Positions 24,710 to 32,732 of a stretch of 64,000 nt of DNA are shown here, piece by piece. A program made the translations under genes and the position numbers. A model generated the notes under the pieces. The model searched no databases and was not told the DNA's origin. It saw only the letters and a list, made by a program, of their open reading frames with translations. Every line of letters starts with the position of its first letter. Position 1 is the stretch's first letter. Source of the stretch: CAZHAX01 sp964530325 (GTDB lineage Bacteria; Chloroflexota; Anaerolineae; B4-G1); the NCBI GenBank assembly GCA_964530325.1, contig CAZHAX010000009.1:56462-120461 (forward strand). The letters run 5' to 3'.

Positions 24710-25393
24710 ATGAACGTTGAGATACTGTACAAGCCCGCCTATGCGCTGGGCGTTATCGCGCTTGAGGGCGGCGAGCAGGTTCGCGTCGAAGGCGGCTCCA
24801 TGGTGGGGATGTCCGCCGGAATGACTCTGGACACGAAGGCGACCGGCGGTCTGCTCAAGTCTCTTGCCCGGTCCATGCTCGGCGGTGAGAGCTTCTTCCA
24901 GAACACCTACTCGGCGCCAGCTGCCGGCGGCCAGATTGCCGTCGCCCCGGCCCTGCCGGGAGACCTCTTCGTAATAGATCTCAGCCAGGAGAGCATGATG
25001 GTCCAATCGGGCTCCTACGTGGCCTCGGAGATGGGCATCGAGACGGACACGAAGTGGGGCGGGGCCAAGACCTTCTTCGCTTCAGAGGGGCTGATAATGC
25101 TGCGAGCTTCGGGAACGGGGCAACTCCTGCTCTCCTCGTATGGCGCCATCCACGAACTCGACCTGGCGGCAGGCGAGAGCTACACCGTGGACACCGGTCA
25201 CCTGGTAGCCTTCAGCGAGAACCTGGGCTTCAACGTCCGCCGCGTGGGCGGGCTCAAGTCTACGCTCTTCAGCGGGGAGGGTCTGGTCGTCGATCTGACC
25301 GGCCCAGGCCGAGTGCTGATGCAGTCACGCTCGACCGATGCCTTCCTCTCATGGCTGATCCCCAAGCTCCCTAAGCCTAGCTCGTCAGACTGA
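24710..25393 (+). CDS. AIM24 / TIGR00266 family protein
   Basis: A 227-residue beta-rich protein of the AIM24 (DUF124) family. Typical features are VEGGSMVGMSAGMTLDTKATGG near the N-terminus, GESFFQNTYSAP, a long run of beta strands, and GGLKSTLFSGEGLVVDLTGPGRVLMQSR at the C-terminus. The family is widespread and its bacterial biochemistry is unclear; the mitochondrial namesake affects inner-membrane organisation. AAGGAGG stands 8 bases before the ATG. The next two genes encode LiaF-like membrane proteins, suggesting a shared envelope theme. Confidence 0.9.
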   Translation: MNVEILYKPAYALGVIALEGGEQVRVEGGSMVGMSAGMTLDTKATGGLLKSLARSMLGGESFFQNTYSAPAAGGQIAVAPALPGDLFVIDLSQESMMVQSGSYVASEMGIETDTKWGGAKTFFASEGLIMLRASGTGQLLLSSYGAIHELDLAAGESYTVDTGHLVAFSENLGFNVRRVGGLKSTLFSGEGLVVDLTGPGRVLMQSRSTDAFLSWLIPKLPKPSSSD

Positions 25394-25448
25394 GCTTCGT
25401 AGTGACGTGATATGGTCGCGACGTTAGCAGACAAGAAAGGAGAGTACG

Positions 25449-25973
25449 ATGAACGCGGGACGGAGGTTGCCTTTGGTTGGGGGGTTGCTCTTGATAGTCG
25501 TCGGTGGGGTGCTGCTGGCGGCGGAACTGATTCCGGGGTGGGAGATCGAGTTCACCTGGCCCTGGATCATCATCGCAGTAGGGATAGGGCTCTTCGTTCT
25601 CGGATTGCTGACCGGGCAGCCGGACATGGTCATCCCGGCCTGCATCGTGGCCGGGGTTGGCGGAATACTCTACTACCAGGACGCGAGCGGCAACTGGGAG
25701 AGCTGGGGCTACCTGTGGCCCGTAATCCCCGCCTGCATCGGAATCGGCACTATTCTGGCCGGCCTGCTGCGCGGCGACCTTCGCAGGGCGCTGCGTGAGG
25801 GAGGCAAGTCGATTCTTTTCGGCGCCGTAGCCTTCGTCATCATGGCGGCCATCTTCGGCGTGCTGGGCGAGTGGGGCTCGTACTGGCCAGTGGTGCTCAT
25901 CCTGGCCGGAGTGGTGGGGGTAATCTGGGCGCTTCTGCCGCAACGCATCCGCTCCGGCGGCGGGGAGGAGTAG
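25449..25973 (+). CDS. LiaI/LiaF-type small membrane protein (DUF5668-like)
   Basis: A 174-residue membrane protein with about six short hydrophobic segments, consistent with repeated DUF5668/LiaI-LiaF transmembrane units: PLVGGLLLIVVGGVLLAAEL, WPWIIIAVGIGLFVLG, and a second pair from residue about 85 on (LWPVIPACIGIGTILAGLL). A strong ribosome site, AAAGGAGAG, precedes the ATG at 25449. The stop is followed one base later by the next gene, so translation is probably coupled. Homologous units in Firmicutes report cell-envelope stress through LiaRS, but no such two-component system is visible here. Confidence 0.8.
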   Translation: MNAGRRLPLVGGLLLIVVGGVLLAAELIPGWEIEFTWPWIIIAVGIGLFVLGLLTGQPDMVIPACIVAGVGGILYYQDASGNWESWGYLWPVIPACIGIGTILAGLLRGDLRRALREGGKSILFGAVAFVIMAAIFGVLGEWGSYWPVVLILAGVVGVIWALLPQRIRSGGGEE

Positions 25974-25974
25974 A

Positions 25975-26784
25975 ATGCGCAGGGGAACGCTCATCTGGGG
26001 CGCCGCGCTCATACTATTCGGCGTCCTCCTGCTGCTGAGCAACGCGGGCGTCATCGACGTCGACATCTGGGGCCTGATCTGGCCGCTGTTCCTGCTGGCC
26101 GCCGGCATCTGGTTCGTCTGGTCCGTGCTGGCCGGCCCCGAGCGGGCGGGAGAGGCGGAGGAGGCGGCCATCCCGCTCGAGGGAGCCAGACGGGCCCGCC
26201 TGCGCATCCACCACGGCGCCGGGCGGCTGCAGATCGATTCGAGCGCCTCGCGGGGCAACGTCGCCTCCGGCGCATTCGCCGGCGGCCTGGACTACCACTC
26301 GCGCCTCTCGGGCGACGAGCTGGAAGTGGAAATGCGACCTCGCTCCAGAGCGCTTGTGCCGATAGCTTTGCCCGTACTGTGGTTCTCGTCGGGAGGGCTG
26401 GAATGGCAGCTGGGCCTGACGCCCGACGTCCCGCTCAAGCTAGACCTGCGGACCGGCGCCGGGGAAGCGCTGCTCGATCTCACGGACCTGAAGGTGGAGG
26501 AGCTGCGCATCCAGACCGGAGCCAGCTCGGCCAGCGTGAGGCTCCCGGCGCGCGCCGGGCTCACGCGGGTCAACGTGAGCGGCGGGATGACGTCGCTAAG
26601 ACTGCAGGTGCCAGAGGGAGTCGCAGCCCGCATCAGGGCGTCGGCCGGCCTGGGCTCGATCAGCGTGGACAGGCGCCGCTTTCCGCGCACGGGCGGCGTC
26701 TACCAGTCGCCTGACTACGAGACAGCGCAGAACAAGGTAGAGATACGCGCCGACACCGGCCTCGGCTCCCTGGTAGTAGGCTAG
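25975..26784 (+). CDS. LiaF-like membrane protein with toast-rack beta domain
   Basis: A 269-residue protein: two transmembrane helices near the N-terminus (RRGTLIWGAALILFGVLLLL and LIWPLFLLAAGIWFVW), a charged linker and a long repetitive beta domain (about 60-269) with recurring R(L/V)xxxxGAG..., typical of the toast-rack/LiaF C-terminal fold, which presents a beta-strand ladder in the cytoplasm or at the membrane. It begins one base after the stop of the preceding gene, so the two are coupled. Such proteins act as envelope-stress regulators or sensors; the partner is unknown. No signal peptidase site is seen. Confidence 0.8.
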   Translation: MRRGTLIWGAALILFGVLLLLSNAGVIDVDIWGLIWPLFLLAAGIWFVWSVLAGPERAGEAEEAAIPLEGARRARLRIHHGAGRLQIDSSASRGNVASGAFAGGLDYHSRLSGDELEVEMRPRSRALVPIALPVLWFSSGGLEWQLGLTPDVPLKLDLRTGAGEALLDLTDLKVEELRIQTGASSASVRLPARAGLTRVNVSGGMTSLRLQVPEGVAARIRASAGLGSISVDRRRFPRTGGVYQSPDYETAQNKVEIRADTGLGSLVVG

Positions 26785-26813
26785 GCACGGTCGCGCTCCA
26801 ACAGACAGAATCG

Positions 26814-26953
26814 CCGCAGAGGCCGCGGAGGACGCAGAGAAACCCGCTGCGCCTCAGAGCGGCGTGAGCCCGATCCGCAGCACATCGGGCGGCCGGGACA
26901 TCGCTGACCCGCAGAGAGCGCAGCAACAGAGTCCTACTGTGAGCTCTCTGCGG
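26814..26953. repeat. CCGCAGAG-type dispersed repeats and inverted repeat
   Basis: CCGCAGAGG..GGACGCAGAGAA at 26814-26842 and CCGCAGAGAGCGCAG at 26909-26923 belong to the degenerate CGCAGAG-rich family widespread in environmental genomes. A perfect 10-base inverted repeat, CCGCAGAGAG (26909-26918) and CTCTCTGCGG (26944-26953), encloses 25 bases and could fold upstream of the small helical gene. A related piece lies at 59661-59684. Confidence 0.55.
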
Positions 26954-26981
26954 TAGCATCAGACTGGGAAGGAGACAGAGC

Positions 26982-27341
26982 TTGACGGAGGAACAGACAC
27001 AGAAGGAAGCTTGGCAGGGAGTGGGCGAGCAGTTCGAGGCGCTCGGCAAGAGCCTGGCGGAGGCCCTCAGGGCGGCCTGGCAGAGCGAGGAAAACCGCGC
27101 CCAGGTGCAGAGCCTCAAGGAGGGCCTCGAGGCCGCGGTCAAGAAGGTCGATGAGGCGGCCAGGAAGGCTTCAGAGACGGTCACCGCGGAGCGAGTCAAG
27201 GCCGAGGCGACACAGGCAGCCGAGTCGCTTCGCTCAGCGAGCAAGCAGACCTGGGAGAAGGCCCGGCCGCACGTCGTGTCCGCGTTGAGCCAGGTCGAAG
27301 CCGAGCTGCAGAAGCTGATCGACCGTCTGAGTCAGAACTAG
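26982..27341 (+). CDS. Small helical coiled-coil protein
   Basis: A 119-residue, almost wholly alpha-helical, charged protein with Ala/Glu/Lys heptads and few aromatic residues (AAVKKVDEAARKASETVTAERVKAEATQAAESL). It has no signal peptide or membrane segment. It begins with TTG at 26982, preceded by GGAAGGAG at 7-8 bases. Proteins of this make-up occur as phasin-like or stress-associated helical proteins, but no family can be named confidently. A strong terminator-like palindrome follows at 27384-27415. Confidence 0.65.
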   Translation: MTEEQTQKEAWQGVGEQFEALGKSLAEALRAAWQSEENRAQVQSLKEGLEAAVKKVDEAARKASETVTAERVKAEATQAAESLRSASKQTWEKARPHVVSALSQVEAELQKLIDRLSQN

Positions 27342-27383
27342 GCCCAAGAAACGGACACACCGCCCGCACGCAGCCAAACGACA

Positions 27384-27415
27384 GGCGGGGCCGGGTCGCG
27401 CGACCCGGCCCCGCC
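27384..27415. terminator. Perfect 32-base palindrome between convergent genes
   Basis: Sixteen bases (27384-27399) are followed directly by their exact complement (27400-27415). It lies between the plus-strand helical gene ending at 27341 and the minus-strand gene ending at 27443. No T-run follows on either side, but the long GC stem at a convergent junction suggests a bidirectional terminator. Confidence 0.65.
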
Positions 27416-27442
27416 GACGCCTGCAGCCCTGAGCGAGGTCTG

Positions 27443-27688
27443 TTATCCAACCGCCCTCTTGAACGTAGCCCGGTAGGCTGCCGGCTCCATGTAGTACTTC
27501 CCGAACCCGGGGAAGACTTCGAAGCGGTCCGCCTCCAGGCTCACCAGCTCCCAGCCCTCCGAGCCGTAGGCCTGCAGTATCGCGTCAAGCCCTACGATCG
27601 TTTCCCCGTCGCGCTGCTCCAGAGCCCAGGTCTTGTGCTTCTTCTTGTCGTACCCGATGCTGAACGTGAGATACTCCCATCCTGCCAT
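27443..27688 (-). CDS. Small DUF4177-like protein
   Basis: An 81-residue soluble protein starting at ATG 27688 (MAGWEYLTFSIGYDKKK). The pattern WEY..., a middle charged segment, then LDAILQAYGSEGWELVSLEADRF and a C-terminal strand matches the small DUF4177/DUF4177-like beta-alpha-beta proteins, whose function is unknown. Longer in-frame readings upstream are Arg/Gly-rich and overlap the permease gene, so I used the internal ATG. It sits 26 bases downstream of the ABC permease and may be the last gene of that operon. Confidence 0.75.
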   Translation of the reverse strand: MAGWEYLTFSIGYDKKKHKTWALEQRDGETIVGLDAILQAYGSEGWELVSLEADRFEVFPGFGKYYMEPAAYRATFKRAVG

Positions 27689-27714
27689 GTCACGCATCCT
27701 CCACGCCGAAGCGC

Positions 27715-28809
27715 CTAGCGACCCATCCGCCGCAACCTGGCCACGACGCCGGCGAGCGCCAGCACGGCCCAGGCCAGCACTATGCCCAGCCGTGGCAGCG
27801 CATCCAGTAGCGTCGCCTCGCCCACTACCGCCAGCTCCATCGCCTCCGTCCCTGCCGCGGTGGGCAGCAAACTGACCACCACCGCCACGACGGGCGGCAT
27901 GCGCCTGGCGATCTCCTTTGCCACCACCCCGGCGACCAACACCAGCAGCGGGACAACCAGCCACAGTCCCATCTGCTGAGCATTGTCGAACACGATGCCT
28001 GCCAGCAGCCCAAATGAGACAGCCAGCAAGGCAATGGTCGCACTGGTGGCCAGCATGACGTCCCAGTGTACGACCGCGGGCCAGCCCAGGGCCAGAGCCG
28101 CGGCAGCGGCGACGGCGCAGTAGAAGGCCCCAGCTATGACCTTGCCGGCCACGATCTGGGCCACGCTCGCCGGCGAGACCAGCAGTGCATCCATCGTCTT
28201 CGCTTCCTTCTCGTCGAAGATCAGGTAGGCGACGACGTACACACCGACGACCAGGAGTTGCAGTACGAACGAGCTCTGGAACAGGCCCCACGATCCCGAA
28301 GAGCCGGCCTCTGGGTAGACCAGCTGCTCTTCCACAGCCACTCGGCCGGACCCACTCCTCGCCGCCGCTATCTCCCCCTTCAGGCTCTCCGCAAGATCAG
28401 CGGCCTGGCGCCTGTTAGCCCAGGCTACGTAGCCGTCCAGCGCAACAGCCAACCCCGACTGGAGCGTTTCGTCGATGTCGAGGGGCACTTCGATGCCGAT
28501 CTCCTTCAGCGGCGATTGGACAACGCTCGCGTGCAGCTCCTCTACCGAGTCGACACGTACCACCTCGACGCCATCGCTTGCGCTCAGCGCCTCCACCAGA
28601 CGGGTCTCGCCTGGATCGTAGACCACCACGTTCAGCGCCTCAGACCGGCTCAGCAGCAACGGCAGCGCCTGGCTGCTGAGGATGAGCACCATGGTGCCGA
28701 GGATAATGGACACCGTAGTCATCGACTTGAGCGCATCGACGATATCCTTCCACGCTATCGCCCACACGACGCGCAGTCCCAAGGGCGTCGCGCTTTCTGT
28801 CTGTCTCAT
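27715..28809 (-). CDS. ABC-2 type exporter permease
   Basis: A 364-residue permease of the ABC-2 (NatB/YhaP-like) kind: an N-terminal helix (VWAIAWKDIVDALKSMTTVSIILG), a long extracytoplasmic domain (about 60-180), then five or six helices. VYVVAYLIFDEKEAKTMDALLVSPAS is the coupling-loop region typical of these exporters. I chose the ATG at 28809, with AAGGAG 8 bases upstream. It is a partner of the permease at 28870-29958 (similar DEKEAKTxDxLLVSPAS) and of the ATPase at 29955. The pair may form a heterodimeric exporter; cargo unknown. Confidence 0.88.
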   Translation of the reverse strand: MRQTESATPLGLRVVWAIAWKDIVDALKSMTTVSIILGTMVLILSSQALPLLLSRSEALNVVVYDPGETRLVEALSASDGVEVVRVDSVEELHASVVQSPLKEIGIEVPLDIDETLQSGLAVALDGYVAWANRRQAADLAESLKGEIAAARSGSGRVAVEEQLVYPEAGSSGSWGLFQSSFVLQLLVVGVYVVAYLIFDEKEAKTMDALLVSPASVAQIVAGKVIAGAFYCAVAAAAALALGWPAVVHWDVMLATSATIALLAVSFGLLAGIVFDNAQQMGLWLVVPLLVLVAGVVAKEIARRMPPVVAVVVSLLPTAAGTEAMELAVVGEATLLDALPRLGIVLAWAVLALAGVVARLRRMGR

Positions 28810-28869
28810 CGTTGTCTGCTCCTTGCCCACGCACGCACTCTCCACAGTCCGAGGGCAGTCATCCGGCAA

Positions 28870-29958
28870 TCACCGATCCGAGCGCCGCACCACCCAGACC
28901 ACCGCGGCCAGTATGGCCGCTGCGCTGCCAGCCAGCAGCGCCAACTCGCGGGCGACGTCGGCTATCGTCGCGCTCTGGACAGCGGACACGGTAACCGCTC
29001 GTGCCAACGCGGTGGTGGGCACCCAGCGCAGGATTTCGACCAGGCCCTCCGGCAGTAGCTCGCTGATCACCACCAGCATCAGTGGCAGCATCAGCACTAT
29101 CATAAGAACGAATCCCCACAACACCAACTGCTGCTTCACCTTGAGGATACTGCCCAGAAGCAGCCCCAGCCCGACGGTGAAGAGCGAGCCCAGGACCACG
29201 GCCAGGATGGCTAGGCCCCAGTGTACTATCGTAGTGGAGTAGTAGGCTAACAGGGCGGCGACGGGAATGAGGCAATAGAAGAGCCCTGTCAGCGCCTTGC
29301 CCAGAACGACCTCACCGATGCTGGCCGGCGATACGAGCAGCAGGTCGATCGTCTTCGTCTCCCGTTCCTCGATCATCAGGTGAGGGAGGATAGTTACCCC
29401 CAGCATGGTCACCACTATGCCCACGCTCAGCGACATCAGCACCGCGCTGCCCGTCGATTCCAGCGCGGCCTGTACGACGTTGCCCTCTGTGTCGACCCGC
29501 ACCGGCGTTCCGGCAAGGGCGGAGATGGCCGATTCGACGGCGGCAACTGTCTCGGCCGCCTTGCCCTCGCGAACCCAGTAGGCCAGGTAGCCCTCGAGGA
29601 CAACCGGCTCCCCGGCAGCGACCTGGCTATCGAGGCCTGGCGGCAGGACGAGCCCCAGGGCGGCCTCGTCCATATCTGCCACTATCGCCTGCATGTCCGC
29701 CCTCGACTCGCCGACGTACACCCGCACCGAGTCGCTCTCCTCCATCTGCTCGACCAGCGCCGAATCGCCCAGGTCGTAGGCGATCACCAGTGGGGTGTCG
29801 CCGCGGAGGGACGGCAGCGCCGCGTAGAGCACCATGATGAACAGCGTGCTGACCAGGTTGGCCAGGGCGTTCTTGTTCTTCACCGCATCGACGACGTCCT
29901 TCGCCGTGATGGCCCAGGTCAAGCGCAGATTCGCTCTCAGCTTCTGCAGCGCGTTCAT
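28870..29958 (-). CDS. ABC-2 type exporter permease
   Basis: A 362-residue membrane protein paralogous to the next gene downstream: N-terminal WAITAKDVVDAVKNKNALANLVSTLF, external domain to about residue 180, MIEERETKTIDLLLVSPASIGEVVLGK and five more helices. Its ATG at 29958 overlaps the ATPase stop by 4 bases (ATGA), a classical coupling. Together with the ATPase and the following permease it should make one exporter related to Na+ or antibiotic/bacteriocin export systems of the Nat type. The substrate is not predictable. Confidence 0.9.
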   Translation of the reverse strand: MNALQKLRANLRLTWAITAKDVVDAVKNKNALANLVSTLFIMVLYAALPSLRGDTPLVIAYDLGDSALVEQMEESDSVRVYVGESRADMQAIVADMDEAALGLVLPPGLDSQVAAGEPVVLEGYLAYWVREGKAAETVAAVESAISALAGTPVRVDTEGNVVQAALESTGSAVLMSLSVGIVVTMLGVTILPHLMIEERETKTIDLLLVSPASIGEVVLGKALTGLFYCLIPVAALLAYYSTTIVHWGLAILAVVLGSLFTVGLGLLLGSILKVKQQLVLWGFVLMIVLMLPLMLVVISELLPEGLVEILRWVPTTALARAVTVSAVQSATIADVARELALLAGSAAAILAAVVWVVRRSDR

Positions 29959-30701
29959 TCCGCGAACCTCTCTCTCAAACCCTTGCCGGTCAGGTTGACG
30001 AAGACGTCCTCGAGCGTGGCGTTGGCCTTCCCACCATGCTCCTTCTTCAGCGCCGCGGGCGCACCCATCGCCGCTATCCTGCCGTGGTCGATTATCGCCA
30101 CCCGGTGGCTCAGCTGATCCGCTTCCTCCATGTAGTGTGTGGTCAGGAAGACAGTCACGCCCTGCCTGGCCAACTCGGCGACGAAGCCTCGGATGTCACG
30201 GGCGACGTTGGGATCGAGCCCTCGCGTGGGCTCGTCCAGGAAGAGCACCTGCGGCTCGTGCAGCAGAGCCCGGGCGATCAGCAGCCGCTGCTTCATGCCA
30301 TTCGAGTACTTCTTCACTTTATCCCGGGCGCGGTCCAGCAACCCTACCTGCTTGAGCACCGCCTCCACCCGGGACTTGTCGACGCCGTACAGCCTGGCGG
30401 TGAAGCTCAGGTTGTCTCGGGCAGACAGCCGCTCGTACAGGTTCTGGTGCTCGAAGACCACGCCGATCTGCGGCTTGAGCCTGTCGCGCTCGGTGACCAC
30501 GTCGCAGCCGGCCACCCGAGCCGACCCCGCTGTGGGCCGCAGTTGCCCGGTGAGCATCCGGATCGTGGTTGTCTTCCCCGCGCCGTTCGGGCCCAGGTAG
30601 CCGAAGACCTCGCCGGGGCTCACCGAGAAGCTGACGTTGTCGACAGCCCTCAGGCCGTCGTAGTCCCGCGTCAGCCCCTCCGCTTCGATCGCTCTATCCA
30701 C
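29955..30701 (-). CDS. ABC transporter ATP-binding protein (NatA-like)
   Basis: A 248-residue ATPase for the ABC-2 exporter. Walker A GPNGAGKTT, Q-loop VVFEHQNLYERL, signature YSNGMKQRL, Walker B VLFLDEPTRGLD and H-loop TTHYMEEAD are all intact. The GTG at 30701 is chosen because AGGAGAGG lies 6 bases upstream and the family N-terminus (AIEAEGLTRDY) follows directly; a longer frame runs through the promoter at 30753-30781. It leads a four-gene minus-strand operon with the two permeases and the small DUF4177-like gene. It contrasts with the adjacent LytTR fusion, whose ATPase motifs are broken. Confidence 0.94.
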   Translation of the reverse strand: MDRAIEAEGLTRDYDGLRAVDNVSFSVSPGEVFGYLGPNGAGKTTTIRMLTGQLRPTAGSARVAGCDVVTERDRLKPQIGVVFEHQNLYERLSARDNLSFTARLYGVDKSRVEAVLKQVGLLDRARDKVKKYSNGMKQRLLIARALLHEPQVLFLDEPTRGLDPNVARDIRGFVAELARQGVTVFLTTHYMEEADQLSHRVAIIDHGRIAAMGAPAALKKEHGGKANATLEDVFVNLTGKGLRERFAE

Positions 30702-30752
30702 CTGCCTCTCCTTTCGGGCCGCTTGCGTCCCATATCTCGCGGCCTCACCAAG

Positions 30753-30781
30753 ATTGTAGCAAGCGGGCCGGCCGGCCGCAA
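30753..30781 (-). promoter_or_regulatory. Promoter of the ABC-2 exporter operon
   Basis: On the minus strand TTGCGG (30776-30781), a 17-base spacer and TACAAT (30753-30758), about 50 bases before the GTG at 30701. It lies in the gap after the LytTR gene, so the exporter can be expressed independently. A LytTR site was not identified. Confidence 0.6.
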
Positions 30782-30866
30782 CAAAAAGACGCCGATCGGC
30801 GCCTGGAGAGGCTGAACGGAGCGTATCGGCGGTTGAACGGAGCGGCTCCGCCACAGGCGCTGGCGC

Positions 30867-31886
30867 CTAGTAGCCCAGCATCTCCTTGAGCTCGGCAGCC
30901 GCCATCTTGCTCAGAGGGATCTCCGTCCCCGCCTCATCGGCCAGCCTGAGGCTGAAGCTGTTGCGCGTGTAGGGAATGACCTCGCTCACGTGCTGCAGGT
31001 TGACCAGGTAGCCCCTGTGGGCCCGGAAGAAGCCGCTGCGCGAAAGCCGCTGCTCCAGCTCGCTCAAGGTCAGCCGGGTGGAGAGAGGGCCCTCTGCAGT
31101 GTGGAGCAAGGCCTTTCCTTCCTCAGCCTCGGCGTAGAGAATGTCGGCCGGGTTGACCAGGACTACGGCCACCTTCCCTTCCCGCCGGGCCGGGATCTTG
31201 AAAGGCAGCGGGGCCGCCTCCTCCTCAGCAGGAGCGTGGGATTCTACTACGCGCCCCTGCTCCAGACCGTAGATCCGGTCACAGAGCGAGTTCAGGTTGG
31301 AAACGGTGTCGGCCAGGATCAACACGGCGCTCCCATCCTCGGCCTGCCGACGGATCAGCTCGCTCAGCAAACCGATCGACGCCTCGTCGCAGCGAGCAAA
31401 GGGCTCCGCCAGCAGCAGCACCCGCGGGCTGTGAACTATCGCCCGCCCGAAGGCCAGCCTTCGTGCCAGGCCTGATCCCAGCCTGTCCGCCCGCTCGCCG
31501 CCGCAATCGGCCAGCCCGACCTGACGCATCACCTCTTCCGCTCGTGACTTGGGCAGCCCCCAGAGCCGGCAGTGGAAGTGGAGATTGGAGAGGACCGAGC
31601 GCTGCTTGTAGAGGCCGTCTTCCGAGAAGAGCACACCTGCAGTCCGGCTGAAGGCGGCCCGGTCCGCGAAGGGGTCGACTCCGCCGATGCGCACCGTGCC
31701 CGCGGTAGGCCGGGCCCGGCCGGTCACCAGGTGCAGCAGCTGCCCCTTGCCACTGCCCGAGGGGCCGACCAGCGCGGCGACCTCGCCCGGCCGTACCCGC
31801 AGGGCGTCGACATTGACGACGATCGCTCCATCGACGACCTTCTGCGTTCCCTTCAGCTCAATCAATGGTACTCTCCCGGCGGCCAT
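30867..31886 (-). CDS. Pseudo-ABC-ATPase fused to LytTR DNA-binding domain
   Basis: A 339-residue fusion: an ABC ATPase-like domain (1-225) and a C-terminal LytTR DNA-binding domain (about 240-339; ILYAEAEEGKALL, FFRAHRGYLVNLQHV, IPLSKMAAAELKEML). The ATPase half has lost key residues: Walker A is GPSGSGKGQ (Gly where Ser/Thr binds Mg), the signature is LGSGLARR rather than LSGGQ, Walker B is LLLAEP with Ala160 replacing Asp, and the H-loop has no His. It is therefore probably an ATP- or ligand-binding switch, not a pump motor. It stands 166 bases before the exporter operon on the same strand and is the obvious candidate regulator. An alternative TTG start at 31865 has a better-placed GGGAG. 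Confidence 0.85.
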   Translation of the reverse strand: MAAGRVPLIELKGTQKVVDGAIVVNVDALRVRPGEVAALVGPSGSGKGQLLHLVTGRARPTAGTVRIGGVDPFADRAAFSRTAGVLFSEDGLYKQRSVLSNLHFHCRLWGLPKSRAEEVMRQVGLADCGGERADRLGSGLARRLAFGRAIVHSPRVLLLAEPFARCDEASIGLLSELIRRQAEDGSAVLILADTVSNLNSLCDRIYGLEQGRVVESHAPAEEEAAPLPFKIPARREGKVAVVLVNPADILYAEAEEGKALLHTAEGPLSTRLTLSELEQRLSRSGFFRAHRGYLVNLQHVSEVIPYTRNSFSLRLADEAGTEIPLSKMAAAELKEMLGY

Positions 31887-31979
31887 TCCCGCCAGTCGCC
31901 GCCGGAGTATGATAGCACGTCTCCGCCGCCTGTGCAATGGTCAGCACATCCAGCAGCCGGTCCCACGCCGCTGCCCGCT

Positions 31980-32008
31980 TTGCCGCCAGGCCTCACATGA
32001 GGTAGAAT
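31980..32008 (+). promoter_or_regulatory. Promoter ahead of the GNAT gene
   Basis: TTGCCG (31980-31985), a 17-base spacer and TAGAAT (32003-32008), about 70 bases before the ATG at 32079. The opposite-strand LytTR fusion starts at 31886, so the region is divergent. Confidence 0.5.
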
Positions 32009-32078
32009 CGGGCCACACCGGAGGCGCCAGACGGGCGGCGCGGAACCGGGCCGGACCCGGGGCGGAAGGAGCAGCACG

Positions 32079-32615
32079 ATGGCAACGACTGTGGAAGCGG
32101 CCGACTACCGAATCGAACCGGCGACAGAGGGCGACTGGCCCTGGATCCTGCAAGGCCTGGGCGAGATCGCCTGGCAGAGGCTCGATCACGAGCAGCAGAT
32201 CGACGCCACCAGGCCGGACATCGAGCGAAGCGTCGCCCGGGATGCGGCCAGGATCCGGGGCGACGCGGACTTCGTTACCCAGGCCTTCGTGGCCAAGACA
32301 GCCTCGGGGAATCCGGTGGGCTTCGTCTGGGTGGCGAAGGACCACAACGACACGACCGGTCAGATCGAGGCCTCGCTGCTGAACCAGTACGTCGACGAGG
32401 CTCATCGCGGCTGCGGCCTGGGGCACCGTCTGCTGGAGACGGCTGAGGAGTGGGCGCGCCAACAGGGCCTGCCCAGGATCGCCCTCTCGGTAGGAGTGCG
32501 CAACACGCTCGGCCAGCGCCTCTACGAATCGCTGGGCTACGAGATAGAGACACTCCGCATGAGCAAGAGCCTGGGCCCAGCAGGCGAAGACGCGGTGCGC
32601 CTGACGAACTACTAG
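32079..32615 (+). CDS. GNAT family N-acetyltransferase
   Basis: A 178-residue acetyl-CoA-dependent acetyltransferase. The central strand-loop VGFVWVAKD and the acetyl-CoA-binding helix segment AHRGCGLGHRLLETAEEW (Q/R-x-x-G-x-G/A) are clear, followed by IALSVGVRNTLGQRLYESLGYE, the usual motif B. GGAAGGAG lies 8 bases before the ATG. The substrate is unknown; nothing in the neighbourhood (a LytTR regulator on one side, an L,D-transpeptidase on the other) decides it. Confidence 0.92.
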   Translation: MATTVEAADYRIEPATEGDWPWILQGLGEIAWQRLDHEQQIDATRPDIERSVARDAARIRGDADFVTQAFVAKTASGNPVGFVWVAKDHNDTTGQIEASLLNQYVDEAHRGCGLGHRLLETAEEWARQQGLPRIALSVGVRNTLGQRLYESLGYEIETLRMSKSLGPAGEDAVRLTNY

Positions 32616-32732
32616 GGAAACCAGCAACGTGACGCTCTGCGAGTGCTCGGCGTGACTGCAGACATCGAGGGGCGGGCAGATAGCGGAGCGCTTGGGCGGG
32701 CCGTCCGCCACACTCACCGTCGAACTGCTGGC

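Noticed and set aside
28066..29058. A 330-residue plus-strand frame opposite the ABC permeases.
   Set aside because: It is antisense to two clear membrane-protein genes and His/Gln/Arg-rich, typical of a shadow frame.
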